A stretch of DNA of 64,000 nt from Streptomyces sp. NBC_01451 (GCF_036227485.1 NZ_CP109479.1:7502001-7566000); one strand, 5' to 3'. Counted from the first letter of the stretch, positions 29,455 to 40,022 are shown. Numbers and translations are program-made. The notes: generated by a model from the sequence alone, not told the origin.

Positions 29455-32406
29455 ATGAGACGAAGAGCGAGAACGATCCTCGCCGCCGGCGCGCTCGTGC
29501 TGGGCGGCGCGGGACTCACGCCCATCGCCGTGGCCGCGGAGGACGCCGCTACGCCCGGCGCCGACGAGGTCAAGGTCTTCCGCGCCGAGGTCACGAAGGC
29601 GCAGATACCCCTGCTCCTCGCGACCGGCCAGGACGGTCACGAACTGGGGGAGCAGGCACCGGAGAAGGGCACGGCCACGGTCGAGGTCTACCTCACCGAC
29701 AAGCAGGCCGACCAGCTGGAGGACAAGGGCGTCGACCTCAAGGAGCACACGCTCACGGCGAAGGCACGCGCGCGCGTGGCCGCCGCCGGAGACGGCGTGT
29801 TCCGGCCGTACAGCGGAGCCGGCAACCTCCAGGAGGAGATCCTCCGGACCGCGCAGGAGAACCCGGCCCTGACCAAGGTCGTCTCCATCGGCAAGACCCT
29901 TCAGGGGCAGGACATCCTCGCGCTCAAACTGACCAAGGGCGCGAAGAAGACCAAGGACGGCGCCAAGCCGTCCGTCCTGTACATGTCCAACCAGCACGCG
30001 CGTGAATGGATCACGCCGGAGATGACCCGGCGTCTGATGCACCACTACTTGGACAACTACTCCAAGGACCAGCGCATCAAGAAGATCGTCGACTCGACCG
30101 AACTGTGGTTCGTCCTGTCCGCGAACCCCGACGGCTACGACTTCACCCACCAGGCCGACGGCGACCGCCAGTGGCGCAAGAACATGCGGGACGTCAACGG
30201 CGACGGCGCCACCACCATCGGCGACGGCGTCGACCTCAACCGCAACTTCGCCTACAAGTGGGGCTACGACGACGAGGGCTCGTCCCCGTTCCCCACCAGC
30301 CAGACCTACCGTGGCGCAGGACCCAACTCGGAGCCCGAGACCAAGGCCCTGGACGCCTTCGAGAGGCGCATCGGCTTCGAGTACGGCATCAACTACCACT
30401 CCGCCGCCGAACTTCTCCTCTACGGGGTCGGCTGGCAGGTGGCCTCGCCCAGCCCCGACGACGTCCTCTACAAGTCGCTGGCCGGTACGCCGGAGAACTC
30501 CGCGATCCCCGGCTACCACCCCCAGCTCTCCTCCGAGCTGTACACCACCAACGGCGAGGCGGACGGCCACGCGGCCAACGTCAACGGCACGGCGATGTTC
30601 ACCCCGGAGATGTCGACCTGCCAGACCGTGTCGAACCTCTATCCGGACGACGCCTGGAACGCGGCCGACTGCGCCTCGGTCTTCACCTTCCCGGACGACG
30701 AGAAGCTGATCCAGGAGGAGTTCGTCAAGAACATCCCGTTCGCCCTGTCGGTCGCCGAGTCCGCGGCCAGGCCCGACCAGCCGAAGTCCTCGGTCGGCAT
30801 CGACGCCCCGGACTTCACCCCGGCACCCTTCACCACCTCGTACTCGCGCGGCGCCGACCAGGAGGTCTCGGTCGTCGTACGCAGGTCCGTGCGCGACAAG
30901 GAGCTCAAGTACCGCGTCAACGGCGGCCGTACGGAGGACATGGCGCTCAAGGCGTGGAAGGGCGGCGAGACCTTCGGCGGTGACGACAACCTGTACTTCG
31001 ACGAGTACCGTGCCAAGGTCGCCGACGGCGACCCGGGCGACAAGGTCGAGGTCTGGTTCACCGGCGAGACGAAGGCCGGCAAGCCCACCAGGAGCACGCG
31101 CTTCACGTACACGGTCGCCGAACGGCCGCGCGCCGACACGCTCGTCGTCGCCGAGGAGGGCGCGACCGCCGCGCAGACACAGGTCTACGTCGACGCGCTG
31201 AAGGCCAACGGCAGGAAGCCGCTCGTCTGGGACGTCGCCGCCCTGGGCGCACCCGACGCGCTCGGTGTGCTCGGCCACTTCAAGACGGTCGTCCACTACA
31301 CGGGCGCCGTACGGCCGGGCAACGCCACCCAGCTCCAGCTGCGCGCCTACCTCAACGAGGGCGGCAAGCTGGTCGAGGCCGGCGAGAGCGCCGGAGGCTC
31401 CGTCGACCTCGGCGGGGGCACCCTGTCGAACGACTTCAGCCAGTACTACCTGGGCGCCTACACCCGTACGACCACACCGTCGGCCAAGGCCTTCAGCGGC
31501 TCCGGGAAGCTCACCGGCTTCACGGGCGCCCTCGGTGACGCGCCGGGCAACCCGCTGAACGCGGCCGGGTCCTTCAGCGTCACCTCGGACAGCCTGTCCG
31601 AGGCGACGTACCCGCAGTTCGCCAGCGCGGGCGCGGGCGGATACCCCGGAACCGTCAACCCGTACGGCCCCTACGCGGGCTCCTCCATGGCGGCCGTCAC
31701 CCACACCGACTACGCCTGGAACCGTCTCACCCGCACCATCGACCTCACCGGGGTGAGCGCGTCCGCCGCGCCCACGTTCCGTACCCAGCTCCTGTGGGAC
31801 ACGGAGGAGGGCTACGACCACGCCGTGCTCGAAGCCCACACGGCCGGGGCCGACGACTGGACCACGCTCCCGGAGAAGGGCGGCGCCACCAGCACCACGG
31901 TGCCGGCCGAGTGCGAGGCAGGGTTCTTCATCCAGGGCCACCCCGCTCTCACCCGCTATCTGACCCTCGGCTCGGGCGTCTGCACGCCCACCGGGACCAG
32001 CGGCTCCTGGAACAGCTTCACCGGGTCCTCCGCGGGCTGGCAGGAGGTCGACTTCGACCTCTCGGCGTACGCGGGCAAAACGGTGGAGATCTCGCTCGGC
32101 TACATCACCGACCCCGGCTCCGGCGGTCGCGGTGTCCTCGCCGACAACGCCACCGTCGTGATCGGCGGCACGGCGGGCGCGGTCGAGGGCTTCGAGACGT
32201 CCCTGGGCGCCTGGAGCACCCCCGGACCGCCCGCGGGCAGCCCCGCCGTCATCAAGGACTGGGGACTCTCGGGCGAGCTGTTCAAGACGTACGGAGCGGT
32301 CACCACCGATGACACCGTGCTGCTGGGCTTCGGCCTGGAGCACGTCACCACGGCGGCCGACCGGAAAGCACTCCTCGGCAAGGCACTGGCCGCGCTGAAG
32401 GGCTGA
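29455..32406 (+). CDS. Secreted M14 zinc carboxypeptidase, large form
   Basis: A 983-residue exported protease. The signal peptide MRRRARTILAAGALVLGGAG ends near AVA-A (residue 27). A propeptide of about 90 residues follows. The M14 domain shows zinc ligands H181 and E184 in QHAREW, H315 in NYHSAAEL and the catalytic Glu385 in FTPEMST; GVDLNRNF is also conserved. After about residue 440 there are beta-rich domains: one (LVVAEEGATAAQTQVYVDAL) resembles the region found in immune-inhibitor-type peptidases and another is jelly-roll-like. The role is extracellular protein degradation, removing C-terminal residues. GGGGGG lies just before the ATG. Monocistronic, with hairpins on both sides. Confidence 0.92.
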   Translation: MRRRARTILAAGALVLGGAGLTPIAVAAEDAATPGADEVKVFRAEVTKAQIPLLLATGQDGHELGEQAPEKGTATVEVYLTDKQADQLEDKGVDLKEHTLTAKARARVAAAGDGVFRPYSGAGNLQEEILRTAQENPALTKVVSIGKTLQGQDILALKLTKGAKKTKDGAKPSVLYMSNQHAREWITPEMTRRLMHHYLDNYSKDQRIKKIVDSTELWFVLSANPDGYDFTHQADGDRQWRKNMRDVNGDGATTIGDGVDLNRNFAYKWGYDDEGSSPFPTSQTYRGAGPNSEPETKALDAFERRIGFEYGINYHSAAELLLYGVGWQVASPSPDDVLYKSLAGTPENSAIPGYHPQLSSELYTTNGEADGHAANVNGTAMFTPEMSTCQTVSNLYPDDAWNAADCASVFTFPDDEKLIQEEFVKNIPFALSVAESAARPDQPKSSVGIDAPDFTPAPFTTSYSRGADQEVSVVVRRSVRDKELKYRVNGGRTEDMALKAWKGGETFGGDDNLYFDEYRAKVADGDPGDKVEVWFTGETKAGKPTRSTRFTYTVAERPRADTLVVAEEGATAAQTQVYVDALKANGRKPLVWDVAALGAPDALGVLGHFKTVVHYTGAVRPGNATQLQLRAYLNEGGKLVEAGESAGGSVDLGGGTLSNDFSQYYLGAYTRTTTPSAKAFSGSGKLTGFTGALGDAPGNPLNAAGSFSVTSDSLSEATYPQFASAGAGGYPGTVNPYGPYAGSSMAAVTHTDYAWNRLTRTIDLTGVSASAAPTFRTQLLWDTEEGYDHAVLEAHTAGADDWTTLPEKGGATSTTVPAECEAGFFIQGHPALTRYLTLGSGVCTPTGTSGSWNSFTGSSAGWQEVDFDLSAYAGKTVEISLGYITDPGSGGRGVLADNATVVIGGTAGAVEGFETSLGAWSTPGPPAGSPAVIKDWGLSGELFKTYGAVTTDDTVLLGFGLEHVTTAADRKALLGKALAALKG

Positions 32407-32466
32407 TCAACCCCGTTCATCGGGTCATCGTGCCGATTTCGATCGGGTAATCACGGTGTGAAACCT

Positions 32467-32504
32467 GGGCGGTCCGTACCCCTACTGGCGGGTACGGGCC
32501 GCCC
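32467..32504 (+). terminator. 15-bp hairpin after the carboxypeptidase gene
   Basis: GGGCGGTCCGTACCC (32467-32481) pairs with GGGTACGGGCCGCCC (32490-32504) with one T-G pair and an eight-base loop. Confidence 0.82.
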
Positions 32505-32587
32505 TGCCGTGTATGGGGCATCTCGATGTCACCACCCGGGCCTCAGAGAGGTAGGGTCGTAGGCGGTCGGGGACATCCCATACAACT

Positions 32588-32607
32588 CGCCGGCACGAAA
32601 GCCGGCG
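32588..32607 (+). promoter_or_regulatory. Leader hairpin of gap
   Basis: CGCCGGC (32588-32594) and GCCGGCG (32601-32607) flank ACGAAA, ending about 8 bases before the AGGAG ribosome site of gap. A possible promoter -10 TAGGGT is at 32552-32557. The stem could stabilise the abundant glycolytic message at its 5' end. Confidence 0.5.
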
Positions 32608-32614
32608 TACCTAA

Positions 32615-33634
<1,020 letters not shown>

Positions 33635-33661
33635 GTACCGGAGCAGGCACTTCGATGTGAG

Positions 33662-33705
33662 CACAGGGCTCGGGCAACGCAACGCGGCGTTGCCCGAGCC
33701 CTGTG
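33662..33705 (+). terminator. Perfect 19-bp hairpin between gap and pgk
   Basis: Arms at 33662-33680 (CACAGGGCTCGGGCAACGC) and 33687-33705 are perfectly complementary around the six-base loop AACGCG. It may terminate or attenuate transcription from the gap promoter, or protect the 3' end of gap mRNA. Confidence 0.85.
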
Positions 33706-33764
33706 GCACGTACCGATCGATCCAGCCCCTCCCGGACAAGAGAGCCCTCCTTAGGAGTCCCTTC

Positions 33765-34976
33765 ATGAAGACGATCGACGAACTCCTCGCCGAAGGAGTC
33801 GACGGCAAGCGGGTCTTCGTCCGCGCCGACCTGAACGTGCCGCTGGCCGGCGGCCTCATCACCGACGACGGCCGCATCCGGGCCGTCCTGCCCACCGTCA
33901 AGGCCCTCGCGGACGCCGGCGCCAAGGTCGTCGTCGCCTCCCACCTGGGCCGCCCCAAGGGCGCCCCGGACCCCGCCTTCTCCCTGCTGCCGGCCGCCGA
34001 GCGCCTCGGTGAGCTCCTGGACGCCCCCGTGGCCTTCGCCCAGGACACCGTCGGCCCCGCCGCCCACGCCGCCGTGAACGGCCTCCAGCCCGGCCAGGTC
34101 GCGGTGCTCGAGAACCTGCGCTTCAACGCCGGTGAGACGTCGAAGGACGACACCGAGCGCGGCGAGTTCGCCGATCAGCTGGCCGCCCTCGCCGATGTCT
34201 ACGTGGGTGACGGCTTCGGCGCCGTGCACCGCGGACACGCCTCGGTCCTCGACCTGCCGGCCCGCCTGCCGCACTACGCCGGTTACCTCATCGCCACCGA
34301 GGTCGGCGTCCTCAAGAAGCTCACCGAGGACGTCAAGCGGCCGTACGTCGTCGTACTGGGCGGAGCCAAGGTCTCCGACAAGCTCGCCGTCATCGACCAG
34401 CTGCTCGGCAAGGCCGACCGCATCCTCATCGGCGGCGGCATGGTGTTCACCTTCCTCAAGGCCAAGGGATACGAGATCGGCGCCTCCCTCGTCCAGGAGG
34501 ACCAGCTCCCGGCCGTCAACGAGTACATCGAGCGCGCGGAGAAGAACGGCGTCGAGCTGATCCTCCCGGTCGACGTGCTGGCCGGCTCCGCGTTCCCGGA
34601 CCTGAAGACCAAGGCTCCCGCGAACCCCGTCACCGTCGCCGCGGACGCGATGCCCGCGGACCGGATGGGCCTGGACATCGGTCCGGAGTCCAGCACGCTG
34701 TACGCCTCGAAGCTCGCCGACGCCGCCACCGTCTTCTGGAACGGCCCCATGGGCGTCTTCGAACACCCCGACTACGCCGAGGGCACCAAGGCGGTCGCCC
34801 AGGCTCTCCTCGACTCCCCGGCCTTCACGGTCGTCGGCGGCGGAGACTCCGCCGCCGCCGTGCGCATCCTGGGCTTCGACGAGAACGCATTCGGCCACAT
34901 CTCGACCGGTGGCGGCGCCTCCCTCGAATACCTTGAGGGCAAGACGCTCCCCGGGCTCGCCGCACTGGAAGGCTGA
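33765..34976 (+). CDS. pgk: Phosphoglycerate kinase
   Basis: A 403-residue glycolytic kinase that makes ATP from 1,3-bisphosphoglycerate. [21 protein letters not shown], the substrate-site [33 protein letters not shown] and the C-terminal [11 protein letters not shown] are all in place. The start is ATG behind TAGGAG (33752-33757); the open frame upstream covers the hairpin. tpiA follows after eight bases, so pgk and tpiA are cotranscribed. Confidence 0.98.
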   Translation: MKTIDELLAEGVDGKRVFVRADLNVPLAGGLITDDGRIRAVLPTVKALADAGAKVVVASHLGRPKGAPDPAFSLLPAAERLGELLDAPVAFAQDTVGPAAHAAVNGLQPGQVAVLENLRFNAGETSKDDTERGEFADQLAALADVYVGDGFGAVHRGHASVLDLPARLPHYAGYLIATEVGVLKKLTEDVKRPYVVVLGGAKVSDKLAVIDQLLGKADRILIGGGMVFTFLKAKGYEIGASLVQEDQLPAVNEYIERAEKNGVELILPVDVLAGSAFPDLKTKAPANPVTVAADAMPADRMGLDIGPESSTLYASKLADAATVFWNGPMGVFEHPDYAEGTKAVAQALLDSPAFTVVGGGDSAAAVRILGFDENAFGHISTGGGASLEYLEGKTLPGLAALEG

Positions 34977-34984
34977 CCCCGCAC

Positions 34985-35761
34985 ATGACCACTCGCACGC
35001 CGCTGATGGCGGGCAACTGGAAGATGAACCTCAACCACCTTGAGGCCATCGCCCACGTCCAGAAGCTCGCGTTCGCCCTCGCGGACAAGGACTACGAGGC
35101 CTGTGAGGTCGCGGTCCTGCCGCCCTTCACCGACCTTCGTTCCGTACAGACCCTGGTCGACGGCGACAAGCTCAAGATCAAGTACGGCGCCCAGGACATC
35201 TCCGCGCACGACACGGGCGCCTACACGGGCGAGATCTCCGGCCCGATGCTGGCCAAGCTCAAGTGCACCTACGTGGCGATCGGTCACTCGGAGCGCCGCC
35301 AGTACCACAACGAGACCGACGAGCTCGTCAACGCCAAGGTGAAGGCCGCCTACAAGCACGGCCTCACCCCGATCCTGTGCGTCGGCGAGGAACTGGAGGT
35401 CCGCGAGGCGGGCAACCACGTCTCCCACACGCTCGCGCAGGTCGAGGGCGGCCTCAAGGACCTCCCGGCCGAGCAGGCCGAGACCGTCGTCATCGCGTAC
35501 GAGCCCGTCTGGGCCATCGGCACCGGCAAGGTCTGCGGCTCCGACGACGCCCAGGAGGTCTGCGGGGCGATCCGAGTGAAGCTCGCCGAGCTCTACTCCC
35601 AGGACGTGGCCGACGCTGTACGCATCCAGTACGGCGGTTCGGTGAAGTCCGGGAACGTCGCCGAGATCATGGCGAAGCCCGACATCGACGGCGCACTGGT
35701 CGGCGGGGCCTCGCTGGACGCCGAAGAGTTCGTCAAGATCGTTCGGTTCCGAGACCAGTGA
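34985..35761 (+). CDS. tpiA: Triosephosphate isomerase
   Basis: A 258-residue TIM-barrel enzyme interconverting dihydroxyacetone phosphate and glyceraldehyde 3-phosphate. AGNWKMNLN holds the N-terminal substrate lysine, [10 protein letters not shown] the electrophilic histidine, [12 protein letters not shown] the catalytic glutamate and loop 6, and YGGSVKSGN and GALVGGASL the phosphate site. It lies eight bases after pgk and 123 bases before secG. Confidence 0.98.
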   Translation: MTTRTPLMAGNWKMNLNHLEAIAHVQKLAFALADKDYEACEVAVLPPFTDLRSVQTLVDGDKLKIKYGAQDISAHDTGAYTGEISGPMLAKLKCTYVAIGHSERRQYHNETDELVNAKVKAAYKHGLTPILCVGEELEVREAGNHVSHTLAQVEGGLKDLPAEQAETVVIAYEPVWAIGTGKVCGSDDAQEVCGAIRVKLAELYSQDVADAVRIQYGGSVKSGNVAEIMAKPDIDGALVGGASLDAEEFVKIVRFRDQ

Positions 35762-35884
35762 GTATGCGCTAGCGGAGATCCGTCGTACCCTGGCGGGGCC
35801 GAAACTAGTATTTGGTGCGCCGAGCGCTCCGAATGAGAGTTCCGGCCCCGTCGTCCATCGGAATCCGAGGAAGTTGGTCCAGCC

Positions 35885-36121
35885 GTGGTTTTGGGGTTCT
35901 CGATCGCCCTGATCGTCTTCAGCCTGCTGCTGATGCTGCTCGTGCTGATGCACAAGGGGAAGGGCGGCGGCCTCTCCGACATGTTCGGTGGCGGCATGCA
36001 GTCGTCCGTCGGCGGCTCCTCGGTCGCCGAGCGCAACCTCGACCGCATCACCGTGGTGCTCGGTCTGCTGTGGTTCGCATGCATTGTGGTGCTCGGCATC
36101 CTGATGAAGGTGAACAACTGA
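35885..36121 (+). CDS. secG: Preprotein translocase subunit SecG
   Basis: A 78-residue two-helix membrane protein of the Sec translocon. Helix 1 (GFSIALIVFSLLLMLLVLMH) and helix 2 (ITVVLGLLWFACIVVLGILM) flank the conserved loop KGKGGGLSDMFGGG. In many Gram-positives secG follows tpiA, as here. It starts at GTG with GAGGAAG about 11 bases upstream. TAGTAT at 35806-35811 is a weak promoter -10 candidate. Confidence 0.95.
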   Translation: MVLGFSIALIVFSLLLMLLVLMHKGKGGGLSDMFGGGMQSSVGGSSVAERNLDRITVVLGLLWFACIVVLGILMKVNN

Positions 36122-36190
36122 TCAGCGGCTGACACCGGTCGTCAAATACCGGTACGACAGCACATCACGCACGCACATTCCGCACGTAAG

Positions 36191-36235
36191 GCCCCATGTT
36201 CGGTACGCCCCGCCAAGGGCGGCCTATCATGGGGC
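36191..36235 (+). terminator. Compound hairpin after secG
   Basis: GCCCCAT (36191-36197) pairs with ATGGGGC (36229-36235) and encloses a small GCCC/GGGC stem around 36207-36220. It may end secG transcription. Confidence 0.5.
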
Positions 36236-36270
36236 TTGCGTCTTGGTGCAGGGCCTGTAACTCCGAGCAC

Positions 36271-36327
36271 TGGACGCGCGTTGGGCCTTACGTAGACTGA
36301 GGCGCTCGCAACGAAGCGAAAAAGTCG
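36271..36327 (+). promoter_or_regulatory. Promoter and leader hairpin of rbpA
   Basis: TGGACG (36271-36276), 16 bases, TAGACT (36293-36298) resembles a housekeeping promoter. Directly after it CGAAGCGA (36302-36309) and TCGCTTCG (36320-36327) form a perfect 8-bp stem in the untranslated leader. I find no clear SigR-type GGAAT/GTT pair, although rbpA is known in S. coelicolor as a disulfide-stress gene. Confidence 0.5.
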
Positions 36328-36365
36328 ACTCGCTTCGCGGCACCATTACGCAGGGAGTTACGACC

Positions 36366-36701
36366 GTGGCAAGTGGCAACGCGATCCGAGGAAGCCGGGT
36401 CGGGGCGGGGCCGATGGGCGAGGCCGAGCGTGGCGAGTCCGCGCCACGGCTGCGCATCTCCTTCTGGTGCTCCAACGGGCATGAGACGCAGCCCAGCTTC
36501 GCCAGCGACGCGCAGGTGCCCGATACCTGGGACTGCCCGCGCTGCGGCTTTCCGGCCGGACAGGACCGGGACAACCCGCCGGCCCCGCCGCGCACCGAGC
36601 CGTACAAGACGCATCTCGCGTATGTACGGGAGCGGCGCAGTGACGCGGACGGCGAGGCGATCCTCGCCGAGGCGCTCGCCAAACTGCGGGGCGAGATCTA
36701 G
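36366..36701 (+). CDS. rbpA: RNA polymerase-binding protein RbpA
   Basis: A 111-residue actinobacterial transcription factor that binds the principal sigma factor and stabilises the open complex. The zinc-binding core is WCSNGHETQPSFA ... WDCPRCGFPAG; the basic linker and sigma-interaction helix form the C-terminus (THLAYVRERRSDADGEAILA). The length and order match S. coelicolor RbpA. It starts at GTG; no strong ribosome site is seen apart from GGGAG 12 bases upstream. It is monocistronic, bounded by a perfect 13-bp terminator. Confidence 0.97.
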   Translation: MASGNAIRGSRVGAGPMGEAERGESAPRLRISFWCSNGHETQPSFASDAQVPDTWDCPRCGFPAGQDRDNPPAPPRTEPYKTHLAYVRERRSDADGEAILAEALAKLRGEI

Positions 36702-36711
36702 AAGTTGACGG

Positions 36712-36741
36712 CCGGTCAGGCACCGAGAGGTGCCTGACCGG
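36712..36741 (+). terminator. Perfect 13-bp hairpin after rbpA
   Basis: CCGGTCAGGCACC (36712-36724), loop GAGA, GGTGCCTGACCGG (36729-36741). Confidence 0.88.
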
Positions 36742-36781
36742 AGCCGTTTGGCGGGGCGTCACCCACCGGCTCCCCGACCGA

Positions 36782-36804
36782 TTGTCAGTGGTGCCCTCTA
36801 CGGT
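36782..36804 (+). promoter_or_regulatory. RecA-NDp/PafBC-type promoter of an MFS exporter
   Basis: TTGTCAGTG (36782-36790), eight bases, TACGGT (36799-36804). An exact match to the DNA-damage promoter motif, about 28 bases before the coding start. Confidence 0.85.
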
Positions 36805-36831
36805 TTGTGAATCGGCGAACCGCGAGGGGGA

Positions 36832-38121
36832 ATGGTGACGACGGTCGAGTTGGCGGGAGCGCGTGTGCCCGCGTGGCGCGGGGGCTTCGGACGGTTGTGG
36901 AGCGCCGCCGTACTCTCCAGCTTCGGCGACGCGCTGCGCACGGCCGCGCTGCCCCTTCTCGCCACGACACTCACCGACAAACCCCTGCTCATCGCCTCCG
37001 TGACGGCCTGCGGCTATCTGCCCTGGCTCGTCTTCGGCCTGCTCGGCGGCGCCGTCGCGGACCGGGTCGACCAGCGGCGCGCCATGTGGACGGTGGATGC
37101 GGTACGAGGGCTGCTGGTCGCCTGCTTCGCCGTGGCCGTCGGCCTCGGGCACGCCACGATCGGCCTGCTCATCGCACTCGCCTTCGCGCTGACCACCCTT
37201 CAGACCCTCTTCGACAACGCCTCGACGGCCCTGCTGCCGACCCTGGTCGACAAGGAGGCGCTCGGCGGCGCGAACGCCCGCCTGATGACCGGTCAGCGCA
37301 TCGCGGGTGGTCTGCTGGCCGGACCGGTGGTGCCGGCCCTGATCGCGCTGGGCGCGGCCGTTCCCTTCGCGGCCGATGCCGTCACCTTCCTGGTGGGGGC
37401 GGCCCTGGTCGCCTCGCTGCGACCCGAGGTCTCCGCGCGGGCACCGAGACCGGCGGGCAGCACCCTGCGCGCCGAGATCACGGCCGGCCTGCGCGCCCTG
37501 TGCCACGACGGGCCGCTGCGTGGCCTGTGTGCGGCCACGGCACTGTGCAACGTGGGCATGGGCGCCCTGATCGCCACCCTCGTCCTGCTCGTCACCGACT
37601 GGCTGGACGCGGGCAACGGGGGGTACGCGGCGGCCATGACCGCGTACGCCGTCGGCAGTCTCGCCGGCGGCGCGCTGAACGGCAGGCTCGTCGTCCGGCT
37701 CGGGCGGATACGGGCCGTGCTCCTCGCCGGGACGGTGCAGATCGGCGCGCTGGTCGTGATGGGCTCGGTGCGCAGCCTGGCCGCGCTGGTGGCCGCCATG
37801 GCGGTGTTCGGGCTCATGGGGATGGTGTGGAACGTCAACGCGACGACCCTGATGCAGAGCCGCAGCCCCGCCGAGATGCTGGGCCGGGTCAGCTCGGCCT
37901 TCCGCACGCTGGCGGTCGCCGGAGCACCCCTGGGCGCGCTGCTGGGCGGCGCCGTCGCGACGGCGTGGGGACTCAACACACCAGCGCTGCTGGCCGCCGC
38001 TTTCTTCGTGCTGTCGGTCACCGCACTGATACCGGCGCTGAAGTCGGACGTATCTGTTGGCGAGGACGTATCCGTTGTTGAACCGGACGACGGTACGACG
38101 ACAGCTCGACCAACGCGCTGA
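36832..38121 (+). CDS. MFS transporter with DNA-damage-type promoter
   Basis: A 429-residue, twelve-helix major facilitator of the EntS/MFS_3-like group. Motif A between helices 2 and 3 is GGAVADRVDQRRAM, and FGLMGMVWNVNATTLMQSRS is typical of helix 10 in this branch. Members export siderophores, macrolides or other drugs. GAGGGGG lies immediately before the ATG at 36832, so the GTG at 36835 may be the better start. The C-terminus ends in an acidic-polar tail. The gene stands alone between rbpA and pgi. Its promoter is an exact copy of the one used by ogt, uvrB and uvrA. Substrate unknown. Confidence 0.9.
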   Translation: MVTTVELAGARVPAWRGGFGRLWSAAVLSSFGDALRTAALPLLATTLTDKPLLIASVTACGYLPWLVFGLLGGAVADRVDQRRAMWTVDAVRGLLVACFAVAVGLGHATIGLLIALAFALTTLQTLFDNASTALLPTLVDKEALGGANARLMTGQRIAGGLLAGPVVPALIALGAAVPFAADAVTFLVGAALVASLRPEVSARAPRPAGSTLRAEITAGLRALCHDGPLRGLCAATALCNVGMGALIATLVLLVTDWLDAGNGGYAAAMTAYAVGSLAGGALNGRLVVRLGRIRAVLLAGTVQIGALVVMGSVRSLAALVAAMAVFGLMGMVWNVNATTLMQSRSPAEMLGRVSSAFRTLAVAGAPLGALLGGAVATAWGLNTPALLAAAFFVLSVTALIPALKSDVSVGEDVSVVEPDDGTTTARPTR

Positions 38122-38177
38122 TCAATTAGGTTGGGACCGGCAGCGGGGCCCAGGCACGAAAGAGGCGGAAGTCCGAG

Positions 38178-39827
38178 ATGAACGCAGACAGCCGTAGCAG
38201 GCTCAACCAGACGCCCGAGTGGACGGCCCTGGCCAAGCACCGTGAGGAGCTGGCGGACACCCATCTGCGGGACCTGTTCGCGACCGGCCCCGGGCGCGGA
38301 GCCGGGTACACGCTCCAGGTCGGTGATCTGCACATCGACTACTCCAAGCACCTGATCACGGACGAGACCCTCGCCCTCCTCCAGGAACTCGCCGCCGCCA
38401 CCGGTGTGTTCGGGTTGCGGGACGCCATGTTCCGGGGCGACCGGATCAACATCACCGAGGACCGTGCGGTGCTGCACACCGCGTTGCGGGCGCCGCGTGA
38501 CGCGGTGATCGAGGTCGGCGGGGAGAACGTCGTCCCGGCCGTGCACGCCGTCCTGGACCGGATGGCCGGCTTCGCGGACAAGGTCCGCTCGGGTGAGTGG
38601 ACCGGCCACACCGGCAGGCGCATCAGGAATGTCGTCAACATCGGCATCGGCGGCTCGGACCTCGGCCCGGCGATGGCCTACGAGGCGCTGCGGGCGTTCA
38701 CCGCACGGGAGTTGACGTTCCGGTTCGTGTCGAACGTCGACGGCGCCGATCTCCACGAGGCGGTCCGGGACCTCGACCCGGCGGAGACCCTGTTCATCGT
38801 CGCGTCGAAGACGTTCACCACCATCGAGACGATCACGAACGCCACCTCGGCGCGTTCCTGGCTCCTCGCGGGGCTGGGCGACGACAAGGCGGTCGCCAGG
38901 CACTTCGTGGCGCTGTCGACGAACTCCGGGAAGGTGTCGGACTTCGGCATCGACACGGACAACATGTTCGAGTTCTGGGACTGGGTCGGCGGACGCTACT
39001 CCTACGACTCGGCGATCGGCCTGTCGCTGATGATCGCGATCGGCCCCGACCGGTTCCGGGAGATGCTCGACGGGTTCGCACTGGTCGACGAACACTTCCG
39101 CACGGCTCCGGCGGAGGCCAACGCACCTCTGCTGCTGGGCCTGTTGGGCATCTGGTACGGCAACTTCTTCGACGCCCAGTCGCATGCCGTCCTGCCCTAC
39201 AGCCACTACCTCTCCAAGTTCACGGCCTACCTGCAGCAGCTGGACATGGAGTCCAACGGCAAGTCGGTCGACCGCGACGGGCTGCCGGTCGACTGGCAGA
39301 CGGGGCCGGTGGTGTGGGGCACGCCCGGGACGAACGGTCAGCACGCCTACTACCAGTTGATCCACCAGGGCACCAAGCTCATCCCGGCGGACTTCATCGG
39401 GTTCGCCCAGCCGGTCGCGGAACTGAGTGACGAACTCAAGGACCAGCACGACCTGTTGATGGCCAACTTCTTCGCGCAGACACAGGCCCTGGCGTTCGGC
39501 AAGACACCGGACGAGGTACGGGCGGAGGGAGTGCCGGAGGAACTGGTCGCCCACAAGACGTTCCAGGGCAACCACCCGACGACGACTGTGCTGGCGCGGG
39601 AGCTGACTCCGTCCGTGCTGGGCCAGTTGATCGCGCTCTACGAGCACAAGGTGTTCGTGCAGGGGGCCGTGTGGAACATCGACTCGTTCGACCAGTGGGG
39701 CGTCGAGCTGGGCAAGGTGCTGGCGAAGCGGGTTGAGCCGGCGTTGACGGAGGGGGTGGAGGTGGCCGGGCTGGATGCGTCCACTACGGCGCTGGTTGCC
39801 ACGTATCGGGAGCTGCGCGGGAGGTAG
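38178..39827 (+). CDS. pgi: Glucose-6-phosphate isomerase
   Basis: A 549-residue enzyme linking glycolysis and the pentose phosphate route by interconverting glucose 6-phosphate and fructose 6-phosphate. [28 protein letters not shown], the catalytic-glutamate region [18 protein letters not shown] and the C-terminal [16 protein letters not shown] signature are present. Length is that of the classical bacterial enzyme. GAGGCGGAAG lies upstream of the ATG. It converges on pgl across a large palindrome. Confidence 0.98.
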   Translation: MNADSRSRLNQTPEWTALAKHREELADTHLRDLFATGPGRGAGYTLQVGDLHIDYSKHLITDETLALLQELAAATGVFGLRDAMFRGDRINITEDRAVLHTALRAPRDAVIEVGGENVVPAVHAVLDRMAGFADKVRSGEWTGHTGRRIRNVVNIGIGGSDLGPAMAYEALRAFTARELTFRFVSNVDGADLHEAVRDLDPAETLFIVASKTFTTIETITNATSARSWLLAGLGDDKAVARHFVALSTNSGKVSDFGIDTDNMFEFWDWVGGRYSYDSAIGLSLMIAIGPDRFREMLDGFALVDEHFRTAPAEANAPLLLGLLGIWYGNFFDAQSHAVLPYSHYLSKFTAYLQQLDMESNGKSVDRDGLPVDWQTGPVVWGTPGTNGQHAYYQLIHQGTKLIPADFIGFAQPVAELSDELKDQHDLLMANFFAQTQALAFGKTPDEVRAEGVPEELVAHKTFQGNHPTTTVLARELTPSVLGQLIALYEHKVFVQGAVWNIDSFDQWGVELGKVLAKRVEPALTEGVEVAGLDASTTALVATYRELRGR

Positions 39828-39839
39828 GGGGTTGTTTTT

Positions 39840-40022
39840 CGCCCCCGCCGCCCCTTCCCGTCCCGTTCCTGGGGGCTGCCGCCCCCAGACCCCCGCTTCG
39901 GCCCTGAAGGGGCCTCGTCCTCAAACGCCGGACGGGCTGAAATCCAGCCCCTCCGGCGTTTGAGGAGCGGGGGTTCGGGGGCGGAGCCCCCGAGGACGGG
40001 ACGGGAAGGGGCGGCGGGGGCG
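39840..40022. repeat. Large dispersed palindrome between pgi and pgl
   Basis: Outer arms of 27 bases at 39840-39866 and 39996-40022 are perfectly complementary. Inside, TCCTCAAACGCCGGA (39918-39932) pairs with TCCGGCGTTTGAGGA (39952-39966) around GGGCTG/CAGCCC, and GGGGGC stems fill the rest. The inner part matches a palindrome I recognise as common in Streptomyces intergenic regions. It also works as a two-way terminator here. Confidence 0.8.

Noticed and set aside
29314..32343. 1009-residue minus-strand frame opposite the carboxypeptidase
   Set aside because: Antisense shadow: the real gene has a signal peptide, M14 motifs and flanking terminators.
36271..36365. SigR (disulfide-stress) promoter for rbpA
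   Set aside because: rbpA is known as a SigR target in S. coelicolor, but I could not find a GGAAT-N18-GTT pair upstream, so I do not claim it.
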